NCBI GenBank assembly: GCA_030512335.1
Contig: JAULSU010000001.1
Span: 496,001 to 560,000 of the forward strand
Direction: 5' to 3'
Length of the DNA: 64,000 nt
Source: Immersiella caudata
Taxonomy: Eukaryota; Ascomycota; Sordariomycetes; Sordariales; Lasiosphaeriaceae
Program-made: the position numbers and the translations under genes
The notes under the pieces: generated by a model
What the model was told of the DNA's origin: nothing
The model's database searches: none
The model's input: the letters and a program-made list of their open reading frames with translations, nothing else
Shown: positions 43,831 to 55,468 of the stretch, piece by piece
Layout of the letters: the number at the start of each line of letters is the position of its first letter
Position numbering within the stretch: position 1 is the stretch's first letter

Positions 43831-45773
43831 GGGACTGCTACTCCTGCCCGCTGGTGGCCGCATGCAAGTCTGTTGGTTCTTCGTTTCATTCTTCTCTTTT
43901 TCTGCGAAACAAAAACGTGCCGGAAGCAGCCCAACACGAAGCCCAGACAGACTACCAACACGCCCCCCCCACGCCCCCGCCCCTTTCGTAAACAACTGGT
44001 CGCCGATTCGCCAAGGGGGGCGTCAGTGCCGATACAAGCGGCTTCTCGTCGACACAAGTACAGAGACATGGACACGCGAGGGGCACAGAAAGAGGAAGGG
44101 GGCTGTAGGAGCTATTTGGAAGTTCATGCCGTGTTACCGCCGTTGGCATGATTCGATCCGTAGATCTGGGATCTGTTCGCGGCTGTCAGTGGCCCGACCA
44201 AAGTAAGGAGAAGAGCCGGCAGCAGGCAGAAAGGTGCGAGTGCGCCCATTGGTCCAGCCCGGCGGCCGCGGCAATCGGTGCGCGGCAAGCCCTAGTCGTA
44301 GTCTTAGGCGCGGCAGAGGGAGCCCTGCCAGCGGCATGCGTTTGGCGCAGGCAGGAGATTTGAGGCACTGCGTTGGCGTGCTTTCCGCTCCCGTATTGGG
44401 CGGCAGCTGGACCGCAACTTGGTCCCGGCGCGCCATTGCTGCAACGTGGGGAGCAGGCAGCAAGACTCGAGATGTCGACCTGCTTGCAGCGTGGACGGTA
44501 GATACTGACAGTATGGGAGTCCAGGTAGAAGTTGAAACGTTTCTTGACAACGGCAGATCAATAGTAGGTTGCTGGTGTGGTCGAGGACACAACAGTGTAT
44601 GCTGCTTTGGGTGATGCCTCCGATGCCAGTGGATCGTGCGGGCGCTTCCATGCACGTTGTGCGCTGTGCGCTGTGCCTGCGATCATCAGTGATCGATGCA
44701 ACCTCAACCACAACCACTGGCCCTCGCAGCGTGGTATCGCGCCCTCGTCCTATCGGCTCTCTCTGTTTCAGGCGGTCGGAGGTCGTCGTGGTCGCCGATG
44801 GAGGGGACCATCACGCTGTATTCGGCAAAGTTCTTGTGTAAGAGCTACTGTGGGTTTCTGACCCCGCAATCGTCTCCATCGTCTCCATCGTCCCATGATC
44901 ACAGGGGGGGGAGGGGGGTCAAGTTGGATGGGAGGGCAGACCCAGGCCCCCAACGGGCCCCCTTCGCCGCTTGGCAGACTCCGCTCTGTCCAACCACTTC
45001 GCCCGTCCCTTTTTGTCGTAATGGCCGTCTCGTTGGGGGCGACGGGCAGCCTGGTAGCCTGGCCGCAGAGATAGCGCGTTTCCTCGAGGTGTGGGTCAAT
45101 ATGTATCCCTTCTTGATGGTGTGCTGTGATTGGGTTCCGTGCTGTCGGTATCCAGTAGCCAATGACTGGCGTGCGATGCTGACAGGGGTGGTCGTTGGCT
45201 GTGACAACAGGACCCCCAGGCGATGGAGAGAGTGTCTCCGCCGAGTACGTAGCGCGCCCTCTAAAGGCCAAACCCGCAAATGAGCGAAAAATCTGCTGCA
45301 AAAACTGTGCGGGAGCGTCAAGACCTGAAATGCCCATCTGCGTCGAGCGAGCAAAATGGGATACCCTTTCACCGATAGGGGGGCCGATCAACGTGTCGTG
45401 CTGCGCGCGACCAAAAACATCCGTGGATGTGCCGCAAAGAGAGCGTCGCACCGCAAGCTCAGCCGAACGAGCGTTTTTCGCGCACTTGGATCAGCCTGAC
45501 AGGGCCCTCGACCAACCCTAGGCTAAAAAGCCGCGAAATGAATCTAGGCTTATCGTAACCGCGCTGCGCTGTAGGGTTGGGCGAACGAGCGAGCCCTAAG
45601 CGCGGATGGGCACAGTCTGCGATCGCCCCCTGTCGCAGGACCGATCATGGGCGTGATCTGGGCGGCCACCCCCGCTGCAAGACAGCCTCGAGAGTCGCCA
45701 ACAACCCGCGGGACGTAATGGGGATGTAACCGTGATTACAGACGCAATGTGATGGCCAGCGGGCAAAAAGGAA

Positions 45774-45885
45774 CACCCGACGTAGGGGCTCGAACCCACG
45801 GCCTTGAGATGGAACTCCAGCACCTCTCATGACTCGAGTGCGATGTTGTAGAAGTCTTACGCGCTACCAATCGCGCCAGCCGGGC
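45774..45885 (-). pseudogene. Degenerate tRNA-Arg (TCT) copy
   Basis: Minus-strand sequence closely matching the tRNA-Arg at 14103-14210: the same acceptor stem halves, D arm and TAAGACTTCTACA around the anticodon. Two changes damage it. The 3' half of the anticodon stem reads TCTCA instead of TCTTA, giving an A-C mismatch with TAAGA. The 3' half of the T stem reads CCCTAC, one base longer than the CCCAC of the intact copy. The intron region is also diverged and four bases longer. It is probably a pseudogene; a weakly folding functional tRNA cannot be excluded. Confidence 0.75.
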
Positions 45886-48800
45886 ACTGCGTTTCTGCGA
45901 TACTTTCTCTGCTGTGGTGTTTCGACTCTTCAAGGTTTTCGGCAAAGTGTGCGGAGCCCATTGGCCGCGTGGTCAGTGGATGCAAGGTTGATACTCGCAT
46001 GTGTGGTCAGGGCGCGCGGAAGCAGTCCGCCCAGTTTCTGCGCGTGGAGTTTTCCAAAGTTGCACTGTGCTCCCCGCCGTTGACCAAGCCACGTCCGGCT
46101 CGTAATTCAGGGCTTCAGGGCGCACGCCGTCCGAGCCATTTTGACTCTACCATTTGCATGGCGGTCTGGTGGTCACGGCCTTACGGGGACGAGCGGACCA
46201 ACCATGCAGGACACAAAACGGCCTCCATGGCTGGTTCAACGGCAATTCCCACGAGGCGCGTGAACCACAAAGCCCCATTTGTCAAGCAGCGTGCATCCTC
46301 ACAGGCAAAGCTGTGTATCGAAGGCCACTGCAACTTAGCTGTGATTAACATATCCGGCAGCACCAGCAGGGCCTCCTTTTGGTCTTGCGAACCCGCATCC
46401 AGACGTGATGGTTCCCTCTCGGCCCATAGATTGATCTTTCATGGCGAGGGTCGTCAAGGCGGCCGCATGCTGTCGAGAGCAACGGGAACCATAGGAACGT
46501 AGCGTTGAGAGAAGTGGCGGGCAATGCTCCCCTCGACAACGGCTGGGCAAGGCAGTTGTCGGCAGGGGAGGGGTAGCAAGTTGCCCGCGGTCGCGCAAGA
46601 AATGGGAGAACAGTGGCGTTAGCTGAGGGTTGGCTGGCAGTCTGTCACCAACCCTCCATCTTCCCCCAATGCGGCAGCCTCGCACAGGCCGAAACCGGTC
46701 ACGGTCTCGGGTCGGAGCAAGAGTCGCCCTCCGTTTGCCGTCTGCGCCATGCAGGGAGAGTGAACACTGAAAAGCAGCTGCCTGTGTCAATGTCCTCGCA
46801 TACCCGTCCTGGGAGTATCCTTTGTTCTGGGGTACCAAATGGAGCGGCCCGCCTGGTTACAGTACATGAAGCGAGCCAGAGTAGCTAGCAACCGATGGAC
46901 GGAGATTGTGGGTGCAGACGATGGCACCGATGCATGCGAGATATGACGGACGATCATAGAATCTAGTTCGTGGGTGTCACCGGCTGCTTCATGTGGCGGG
47001 TTCCTTTCCCCTTCCCCGTTGTCTTCGAAGCGTCCAAGGGTCCAGCACCCGAACTGATTCGTCTGGCCAGGGTGACGCAACGCCTAGCTCTTTGGTGTGC
47101 AATGTTCCGCAAAGAGGTGCAGATGCCGCATTGTGGGACCTGCGGAGAGTCTTTGACAGGTGACCAGGGCGGGGAGGTGGGAGCTTCACCCCTCACCAAC
47201 GAGCTTCCCTCCCTTTTTCCGTCCTGCTTCGCGGAGCTGCCAACTCTGTCCTCTACTGCCGACGTGCAGCCATCTCCAGATGCCAGATGTCGGTCAGAGG
47301 GCCAAACACAGCGGAGAAACACACCCTCACTGGTCTCATGTGTCGAAGAGAATGCACGCTGGCAACGCGCCTCGCCAGAATAGGAGGTGATGCGCGTGGC
47401 GTCCTCGGCTCAGACAAACCGGGGAGTCAGGTTTGCCGTGAAGTGACAGGTGTCAAAACGTGGAGAATTGTTGAGCTGTCGTGCAGGTGACGGGATGAAG
47501 GGGGGAATCCCACTTCCTACCAACGTTTGCTGCTGCTGCGAGAACCAGGCATACATGGCGTGGCCACCAATCCCGATGCGCGCCCGAGGCCCCGACCTTG
47601 CCCACAAGAGGCATCATCCTGGATCAGCGGTCAAGCAAAGCGCTCTCTCATTGCTCCGACCAGATTTCTGGTAGCTGGGGGCCGTCGATCGCTCCGCGTT
47701 TCCCGCTCGATCTCGATAGTATCGGCGCCCAACCAGGTACATGGGACGGTGGCACCAGCGTGTTGCCTTGAGATGCGACAGTGGGTACAGAGTAGTAGCG
47801 CATCAGCGAACCCATCTGTCCCGCAAGCCGCTAGAATCTCACAGCTGCGTGGACACCTGCGAGATAGAGCAGGCACCATCGCAGCTGTTTCCTTGCAAGA
47901 CGTGAATGGCAAAGACGGCCAACCCAGCGTCTGGGCGTCTCCCCCTGCGAGGCATGCGATTGGCAAACAGCTCCCTCCTAATGTTAGTGCCCACCCTCGC
48001 CCAATACATGAGCCGGCCGCTGGGTGCTGGGTGATCGGCCCGAGGGAGAACGCCGCTCGGCGACTTGATGGAAGCCGAGCCCTAATCGACATGCTTTTGT
48101 TGCGCGGGCTTTTCCGAATCTAGGGAGAGGGAGGGAGAGAGAGGGATGAAGCTGAAGTCTTGGAGATGCCGACTGGAAGTTCCCCGGCAGGGGCCGCGAA
48201 CTGAAAAGAGCCCCATCCATCCCTGTTGCATTCGAACTTGCATTGGCACACCCGTCAACGGAGATCATGGGTCGCTAGAAAATGCCCGAATCTGGCCTCG
48301 TTCGACGCCACGGCGTACGACGCCTTTTCGCGACGGCAGCTAGGAAGCCGGGAGGCGGAACCGAATTCAGCTGATAGGGGGGTCCATCGGTGCTGGTGTA
48401 GTGCATATTCGGAAGAGGCTGCAGTAGTATCATGCAGATGGCCGGCTCCCCCCATGCTGAACGGGGCTCCACACGGGGGTCGTACAGGCTCGAACTCCGT
48501 GGTGTTTGAAGCCGGCGAAGCTGCAAGACTTTAGGCGTTCCCGGAGGTTTCTTTCCAATTTCTTCATCGCGCATCAAAGAGCTAGACGGTTCCGAGCAGA
48601 TGCATGAGCGCCCGTGGGTGATATGTCAATCTGTCATTTGGCAGCGGGATTCCCGCGCAGGACCGGCGAATGGGGGGAGGTGCCATCCCGCTCCGTGTCC
48701 GTGGGTGTTGACGGGCCCACGGTATCAGGACCGGATGCGGTATTGCTCGCAGGCGTCGTTGCCAGATACCCGGACAGCGCGATGCAACCTACCGACCTCA

Positions 48801-49462
48801 TTGGCAGGCGGGTGGTTTGATAGGTGACAGATCAAGATGACGATCGTGATCGTGCAGGCCTGGCATGGTCTATCGACCAGCAGAACGCGGGCGCGATGGT
48901 GCTGTTTGTCAGGCGTGGGGTTGAGAGCGCTGGAGGGTGCGACTGGCTGCCATCTTCTCGCTATGTCCATCAGCCAATTTGCAGCCCACAGCCCTGAGCA
49001 TGAGCAAACCGCAGAAGTGCGGTCACCGTGTCAACCCCGGTGCAGTTCCTGTCGCCTGCCCTGATTGTGACGAAAGGGTGCATGTGAAGCCACAGAAACA
49101 TCCAGCTGGCGTTGGGAACTCCTGAACCAACCCGCGGCAGCCGCAAAATGTCCAAGGGGTTCTCTCGAGACTGACACAACAACAACAACAACAACAACAT
49201 CAAGTTTAGCTGCTGCGACGAAGAGGAAAGGTTGTGACGGTAAGCTAGTGATGTGTAAATTTGCGATGATGCGGTTAAGTTCGCATATTGCTGCCCGAGT
49301 GTTGAACAGATCGATCCAGCGAGCATTCTTCCGCGATCTCGCGTATCTACCGGGTAAACGAGAAGCCCTGGAATGTCTCCTCACATCTTGAGTTGGATCC
49401 CATTTGCTTCAGCGTCGCTTGCGTAGCACAAGTATCCATCCTCCTGATGTCAAAGGTGGTCG
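45886..49462. other. 3.6-kb gene-poor region
   Basis: No supported gene. Frames up to about 198 codons (47527-48123) have no domain resemblance and no consistent codon use. A CAA repeat lies at 49177-49199 and a purine-rich GGGA run near 48121-48147. Confidence 0.5.
49177..49199. repeat. CAA trinucleotide microsatellite
   Basis: About seven to eight CAA units upstream of the pectinase gene. Confidence 0.8.
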
Positions 49463-51387
49463 ATGGTCAAAATGAAGCCCTTGGTGTTCCTCTCCGCGGC
49501 GCTCTCATTAGCGTTGGCGCTGGAGTACCAGCTTTCACCGAGACCAACACTCATTCCCGCGCCATATAACCCGAGAGTTCCTTTCCCGAACCCCCCACGG
49601 CGATCAAGCTCCAAGGTGTGCGTCGTGAACACGTACGGGGACGGGATCACAGACGATTCCCCAAACATCCTCTTCGCCTTCCACCAGTGCAACGATGGGG
49701 GCCATGTGCTCTTTCTCCGGGGCGTAACGTATCTCGTTCGTACCGCGATCGACCTGACCTTCCTGAGGCATGTTGACATTGGTATGACCTGATCATGTCC
49801 GCCCTTGACCGTGCTGGAGGAACTGGGTCCTCATCCGCTGACTCCTTTGCTGAGGAAGACATCCAAGGCCATATCCAGTTCAGCAACGACACTGAGTACT
49901 GGCAGAACAACTCCTTCGAGTTCCTCTTCCAAAACGTCACCTCATTCTTCAAGCTCGGAGGAGAAGACGTGTGGATCTACGGAGGTAGGGCCTCCTTGGC
50001 AATTCCCCTTTTCTGCTTGCGAGCGTAGCACATCGTTCGTCCTCCCTCCCGGCCGTAACGGCGGTCAATTCGGGCCTTAAAATTTGAGTCGTCTCCGAAA
50101 CCGAGCGCCGTGTGCCGTACGAGGGGCTTCCAAAGAGGGGTCAAAGTTGTGGCATTCTCCGGTGCGAAATGTGTGGTCAAAAGAGCCCGCTGGGTGTCAG
50201 GAGATACCCATCGCCCCTTCTTCGCGGGCCTCCTTTTGAGCCGAGCTTCACCCACGACAGCTGCTGTGACACCGCAGGACCGGGGCGGGAGGGTAGCCCG
50301 AAACACCTGTATATGCATTGTACTTGATGGCTGACGCAAGGCAGGTGGTACGCTCGACGGGAATGGCCAGGTGTGGTACGACGAGTATGCTCGAAACATC
50401 TACACCTTGCGGCCTGTGCTTGTCGGCATCGATGGGCTGAGAGACAGCGTGCTCTCTGACTTGAGGTTGCGGCGTAGCCCACAGTACTATCACTTCGTCG
50501 CGAATGCTTCCAACGTCGTGTTCAACAATATCGACATTGCTGGTGCGAGCGTCAGTCAGAACATGGCTAAAAATACCGACGGATGGGACACATACCGCAG
50601 CCGAGATGTAACCATCATGAATTCGGTCATCAATAATAGCGATGGTAAGTTGAACCGATGCATCGGGGACAAACTGCCATAGCTCTCCAGCAGGCAAGAT
50701 CTGAGCGCGCTGAGAATCCGGGGAGGGTGGGCAGCGGAAAGTTGTCACGCGTACTGCTTCTCCCGGGGAGTAGCCAACGTGGAGCTGACTTTCTCATGTG
50801 TAATGGCAGATTGTGTCTCCTTCAAGCCGAACAGCACGAACATTTTGGTGCAATCGCTCTTTTGCAACGGTTCGCACGGGATCAGTGTCGGCAGCCTCGG
50901 TCAGTATGCCGGGGAGTTCGACATCGTGGAGTCCATTATGGTTAGCAACATCAGCCTGCACAACGGATCGGATGGCGCCCGCATCAAGGCGTGGCCAAAC
51001 ACTCCTTCAGCACTGTCGCCCGATCTCCAAGGGGGCGGTGGATCGGGGCGAGTCCGCAACATAACGTTCGAAGATATGACTGTCGACAATGTCGATTACG
51101 CTGTCCAGATCACCCAGTGCTACGGCCAGCGCAACCTGACACTCTGCCAACAACATCCTAGCCGGGTGACGATCGAGAACGTGTTCTTCAGGCGATTCAA
51201 GGGAAAGACAACCGAGAAATACCAGCCGCTCATTGCTTCGCTGGCGTGTAGTAGCGCTGCAGGATGCCATGACATCCATGTGTTGGAGATTGATGTTGTC
51301 AGCCCAGAGGGCACCCGCCAAGCGTTCTGCATGAACCAAGCCCCCAGAAATCTCGACCTCGAGTGCACCGATCACTACAAAGGGTAA
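49463..51387 (+). CDS. GH28 exopolygalacturonase, secreted (440 aa, 3 introns)
   Basis: GH28 enzymes hydrolyse the alpha-1,4 links of galacturonan in plant pectin. Exons 49463-49781, 49859-49984, 50345-50644 and 50810-51387; introns of 77, 360 and 165 nt. The N-terminus is a signal peptide (MKPLVFLSAALSLALALEYQ, with a possible second start at 49472). All GH28 motifs are present in order: GGGTLDGNGQVW, NTDGWD, DDCVSFK (restored across the third intron), GSHGISVGSLGQ and RIKAW, covering the catalytic acids and the substrate-binding His and Arg. The spacing and the DYAVQITQCYG segment resemble the exo-acting branch. Several N-glycosylation sites (NNS, NGS, NIT) fit secretion. The first acceptor is chosen at 49858 because it gives VDIDIQGHIQFSND, the family-like sequence. 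Confidence 0.92.
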
Positions 51388-51538
51388 AGGTGGGAACGGC
51401 GGGTTGTTGGGAAACGAGCCCTCAGGCATGTATTTAGGATGATAGGAAGTAACTGGGAGGCAGATCCGGTTTTCCCGGCGCCTCTATAGAAGATGTGCAA
51501 CGTGTTGACGATGAGAGAGTGGTCATTAGGTTCTCTCT
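51388..51538. other. Convergent 3' ends of pectinase and XLF
   Basis: 151 bp between the stop codons of two converging genes, probably shared by both 3' untranslated regions. Confidence 0.6.
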
Positions 51539-53125
51539 TCAAAACTTGCGCTTCTTTTTTGCCGGGCCTGCAGCGGCTTTCCTCTCCAGATCCTTCTGCA
51601 ACTCGTTTCTCTTGCGGTCCGCTCGCTCTTGTGACGTCTCTCGCGGGGATTCTGCCTTTGTGGTGCCTGGACTCGGGCTCCTGCCTCTTGGCCCTTCGCC
51701 TGAAGTTGACGCCCGTGGTGACGGTGTTGCGTCAACCTTTTTACCGATAACATCAAGCTTGTGTTTCTTCGGAGGTGTGCCAGCTTTGCTGGAGCCAGGT
51801 GGAGAGGGGGAACGGGATGATTCAACGACGTCTTTGGGCTTGCCCCCGATACGACCCAGCCCGCCTCTCCGTTGGGTGGGTTGCGGGGGAGAGCGAGGTG
51901 ACGAAGGTCTCTCCGGCCTGTCTTCATTGCCATTGTCAGATGCTGTCTCAGACCCCGCAGTGCTGGGGGGCCGTCTGTGACGCGCGGGTATTTTGCTCGG
52001 AGGTGTCATCCGCGGAGAGGAAGGGGCCGGCTTCGGCTGCGGTTGCCTGCGCGCGCCCAGGGCCCCAATCCTCGCGCCATGGCTACGTGTCGATGATGAT
52101 ACGTTGTGTGAAATCGTTGCTTCGTCCTCTCCATCTGACGTCCCGTCTTCATCAACCACATCGACACGAGTATCACCACCACGTTTGCGTGAAGATGATA
52201 GATTGGAGGGTGTAGCCTGAACCTGGAACTCGTCGTCATCATCGCTTGAGGGTCCCCTAGCCGTTTGCGTGGTCGTTGGCGTCTCGGTTTTACTTTCCCT
52301 TGGTCGCTCGGCGAGTGCAACAGCTTTGCCCTTCCCGATGGCCGTCCACCAGTCATTGAGGCTTGATGCTGCTTCCAATTCTGCATCAGGAGCATAGCTC
52401 AAGCCTGTCCCACCAAAGACTTCATTGAGGATGGAGGAGACGCCTGCCGTGGTTGTGGATACTTGTGGTTCCCCAGCTTCCCGGCGGGAGTCGGCTTCCG
52501 AGAACGGGGCGAGACCTTTTACCTTTTTCTCCGCCATCGCTCTGTCCATCCTCCGCTTTCCTGATAGCCCGCTGAAGACATTCTCCAGGCCAATCCCCGT
52601 CGCTTCGAGCTTGTCGACCAAACGCGTGATGACACCATCTTTCTCCCGAAGAGCGGCGACGAGTTGGTCTATCTGGCGGGCGCGGGTTTCAAAACTTACG
52701 ACCAGCGGCAGCACAAGCTCCGTGGCGATGGAAGCATGCGGGCACTTCGACAGGTGCATAGGCCACCTGAACGGCTTCAGGGGCCTGGGAAGTACACATG
52801 TGACGTTGATCAGGAGGACATCGTCTTTGTCGTGCCCGATACTCAAGGACGTGTTGGGGTTGTCGGCATCCTCAACGTCGAATGCAGCCCGTATGAGTTC
52901 CGTCATTCTCCGCAACTGGTCAGGGCCGTCTGTGGGGTCAATACTGGTATCCTCCACGAGCCCTCGTTTGATGATATGCTTCCTATCCAGGGACTCAGCC
53001 CAGACGTTGGCTAGGTCTGTGACTTGCACTTTGTATGACTCGGCTGTGAAACTTGCGGAAACCAGAAGGGTCGGAATACCAGGGACGGTCCCCGGCAGCA
53101 GGCGCCATTGCGGACGAGTTGACAT
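51539..53125 (-). CDS. XLF/Nej1, non-homologous end-joining factor (528 aa, no intron)
   Basis: XLF (Nej1 in yeast) forms filaments with XRCC4/Lif1 and stimulates DNA ligase IV in double-strand-break repair. The first about 125 residues match the XLF head (QWRLLPGTVPGIPTLLVSAS, SYKVQVTDLANVWAESLDRK, IIKRGLV), followed by the coiled-coil stalk (RARQIDQLVAALREKDGVI, NVFSGLSGKRRMDRAM). The remaining about 300 residues are Ser/Pro/Lys-rich and disordered, and the protein ends AKKKRKF, matching the basic-plus-Phe Ku-binding motif at the XLF C-terminus. The ATG at 53125 is placed just before the head domain; one at 53185 would add 20 residues. It is longer than human XLF because of the tail, as is common in filamentous fungi. 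Confidence 0.88.
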   Translation of the reverse strand: MSTRPQWRLLPGTVPGIPTLLVSASFTAESYKVQVTDLANVWAESLDRKHIIKRGLVEDTSIDPTDGPDQLRRMTELIRAAFDVEDADNPNTSLSIGHDKDDVLLINVTCVLPRPLKPFRWPMHLSKCPHASIATELVLPLVVSFETRARQIDQLVAALREKDGVITRLVDKLEATGIGLENVFSGLSGKRRMDRAMAEKKVKGLAPFSEADSRREAGEPQVSTTTAGVSSILNEVFGGTGLSYAPDAELEAASSLNDWWTAIGKGKAVALAERPRESKTETPTTTQTARGPSSDDDDEFQVQATPSNLSSSRKRGGDTRVDVVDEDGTSDGEDEATISHNVSSSTRSHGARIGALGARRQPQPKPAPSSPRMTPPSKIPARHRRPPSTAGSETASDNGNEDRPERPSSPRSPPQPTQRRGGLGRIGGKPKDVVESSRSPSPPGSSKAGTPPKKHKLDVIGKKVDATPSPRASTSGEGPRGRSPSPGTTKAESPRETSQERADRKRNELQKDLERKAAAGPAKKKRKF

Positions 53126-54532
53126 GGTGAAGGTTCGTTCCGGGCTGGTGAGAGATGGCGTGGCGCTCACACAAATCCGGGCCAAGCGGGGATCCGTTCG
53201 GGGTAAAAAGAAAAGTACAGACAGCTGATGCGGTGAAACGGCGGCGCTGCAGAGATTTGGTGGTGGATGCTTGCTCGGTCAACCCCCCCTGAGCACTCCC
53301 CGAACGGGACGAGCGGAAAAGCGACGATTGCCGGATGGAGAACCCAGCTCAGCAACGGGGCCTGCAAGCTTCCTTGAATGGAAAGTAAGCTACTGCTGTG
53401 CCAGCTACAGAAATGGATGGGCTTTAGTGACGACGGTCTCACCTTGGCTCAGTCAGGCAGTACGTTCAAGGCCCCAGCGCTATGCGGTGGAAGATGGAAG
53501 CCGCCAGTTGGGGCAGGGTCGCCGGTGACGGGACGCTGGTAGCCCACCGGTCGCCGATGGTACGACTTCGACCGTCCACAGACCTCAAACCGAAAGATGC
53601 AACGTGAACCAGGTCTAAGAAGAAGCGAACGTGGAAGATGGAGTGCTGCGGAGGTTCGGTCGCGGGGCGAGCGGTGACCAACCAGCCAAACGCGCTAGTG
53701 GGCTGCGAGCCTGGGTGACAGCCCAAACTCGCCGAGAAGTCTTTTGTATGGGCAATTCCACAGCAGTTGAAGTAAATCCTGACTGTGTTCCCAGCTTTGC
53801 AGGCTGTTTATGTTTCGAGATGTGGAAAGGCAAGGAAAAAGCCGGCGATGCTAGTGTATTTGTCACTTGTTGACGTCGATTCGCACTGGGAGTGGCGAGG
53901 CGCACGCGCCATGCGCTAGCGAGGCAGCAGGCGGCTGGGGTGTGGAGAACGTCACAACAGCCATTATTCGGGGTTAGGGTTGTGACAGATAGACCTGTCC
54001 ACCGACGGGATTCACCAGGCCTGCAGGACAACCAAAACGTGTGCGAAAAGTTGATTCTCCCCATGGCCGCTGAGCCCGCTCGGGATAAGCGGAATCCTCA
54101 AACGTTTTGCCGGTGCATGATGCCGAGGAGAGCACCGCACAGACCCAGGGGAACGCTCCGAACGGGCTCGGAAGATGTTGGTGGAGCCGGCCAATCACGA
54201 CCGCAGGTTCCCCCAGTCCGGCCTCCAGAACCACTGTGTCGAGTCTGTCGTCAGAGTTGCTTGGGTCTTTTTCCGAACCGTCCTCAGTTCTCGGAGAGCC
54301 GCTTGAGCACCTCCCACCCGAGAGAAGAGACCCACGTTGTCGGAGGCAGCGAAGACGTCCGGGGAAATGTGCTCACTAGCGGATATAAAAACAGAGACAG
54401 TCCTTCGAAATAAGATCAATGTTTCAGCACTCATCCTTTATTCCATCAGTGTCCCATTGACAAATCTACCCAAACCTTTGTTATCAAGTGTTATCAAGTA
54501 TCCCACAACCCTTCCAAGCTCTACCAAATAAA
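53126..54532. other. Intergenic region between XLF and the DJ-1 gene
   Basis: No supported gene. It carries the XLF 5' flank on one side and the DJ-1 promoter, with a TATA box, on the other. One GGGTTAGGGTT sequence at 53970-53980 is a lone telomere-like match. Confidence 0.5.
54384..54390 (+). promoter_or_regulatory. TATA box of the DJ-1/PfpI gene
   Basis: TATAAAA preceded by CGGA, about 143 bp before the start codon, leaving room for a transcription start near 54415 and a leader of roughly 115 nt. Assigned by sequence and position only. Confidence 0.55.
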
Positions 54533-55468
54533 ATGGCTACATCTCCCACCAACCAGGGCGTCCGCATCGGCGTGATGATGGACAACGTCCAACTCGTTGA
54601 CATCATGGGCATCGACATCATAGGAAACCTATCAAAGAAGTATCTGGAGTACGTCCTCTCCGATGCGCCGCCGGAGATGGCCCCGATGATTCCCCTCTTC
54701 GAGGGAAAAGGCATCGACATCGAGTTCTTCTTCCTGGCTCCGACCCTCGAGCCCACCGTTCTGACACCCGGGCTTACGTACGTACCGAATATGACGTTCG
54801 ATGACTGTCCTCGCGATCTCGACATCGTCCTCATTGGGGGGCCGGTTCTGAGCCATCGTCCCCCGCAGGCGGACAAGTTTATGAAGGAGGCATGGTATGT
54901 GTTTCTCGTGGCTTCACTGGTTCTCGTTCGTCTCGGTGTTTCGTCGGGAATGGCATCTGCGGATTGTCAATCAAGTCTAGGCTGCGTCCGGGCTCCAAGT
55001 GAAGAACTCGACTTGCTGACACGAGTGGCAGGGCGAAAACCCGGGTCTGGATGACGACGTGCACCGGGGCTCTATGGCTCGCAAGCGCCGGTGTGCTAGA
55101 CGGCAAGAAGTGCACAACGAACCGAGGTTTCTTGCCCACTGCAAAGAGGATCCAGCCCGAAACTGAATGGGTTGATCAGCGTTGGGTTGTGGATGAAAAG
55201 CCCTACGAGGGTACCGATGGAAAAGGCGAATTGTGGACGGCGGGTGGAGCCGGAGCGGGTAAGTTCCTTCCTTCCTTTCTGTCTTGCCAATGCCCCTCCA
55301 TTCAATTTTGATGACGATTTCTGACCGGGATGAACTGGCACAGGACTTGACATGATTGCGCAGTACTGCCTGCAGAATTTTGATGCTCCCCTTGTCTCGA
55401 TGACTCTGCAGGGCGTAGATATGCATCCGGAAGGAAGCCGGACGCAGTTCTACTCCCCTCAGGCTTGA
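54533..55468 (+). CDS. DJ-1/PfpI family protein (237 aa, 2 introns)
   Basis: Exons 54533-54894, 55032-55258 and 55344-55468; introns of 137 nt (GTATGT...GGCAG) and 85 nt (GTAAGT...CACAG). It has the class I glutamine-amidotransferase-like fold: an N-terminal strand with GVRIGVMMDNVQLVDIMGID, the DIVLIGGP segment, and the nucleophile elbow TTCTGALWLASAGVLDGK, with Cys131 as the likely nucleophile (restored across the first intron). The C-terminal part (GLDMIAQYCLQNFD) is typical of fungal members of this group. Relatives include glyoxalase-like enzymes, isonitrile hydratases and regulatory proteins; the activity here is unknown. A strong TATA box upstream suggests regulated or inducible expression. 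Confidence 0.88.

Larger units (their letters stand above)
39599..45773. other. 6.2-kb gene-poor region rich in simple sequence
   Basis: No supported gene on either strand. A 354-codon plus-strand frame at 39822-40886 ends in Phe-rich, low-complexity sequence and looks like noncoding DNA. The region holds many homopolymers and short tandem repeats, listed separately. The first part is presumably the 3' untranslated region of the forkhead gene. Confidence 0.5.

Noticed and set aside
44696..45451. Overlapping long frames on both strands
   Set aside because: Neither has a domain or coding-like composition, and both are open over the same GC-rich segment.
47527..48123. 198-codon plus-strand frame in the gene-poor region
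   Set aside because: No domain, no start context and no consistent third-position bias.
53970..53980. GGGTTAGGGTT as telomeric repeat
   Set aside because: A single one-and-a-half-unit match inside unique DNA; not an array.
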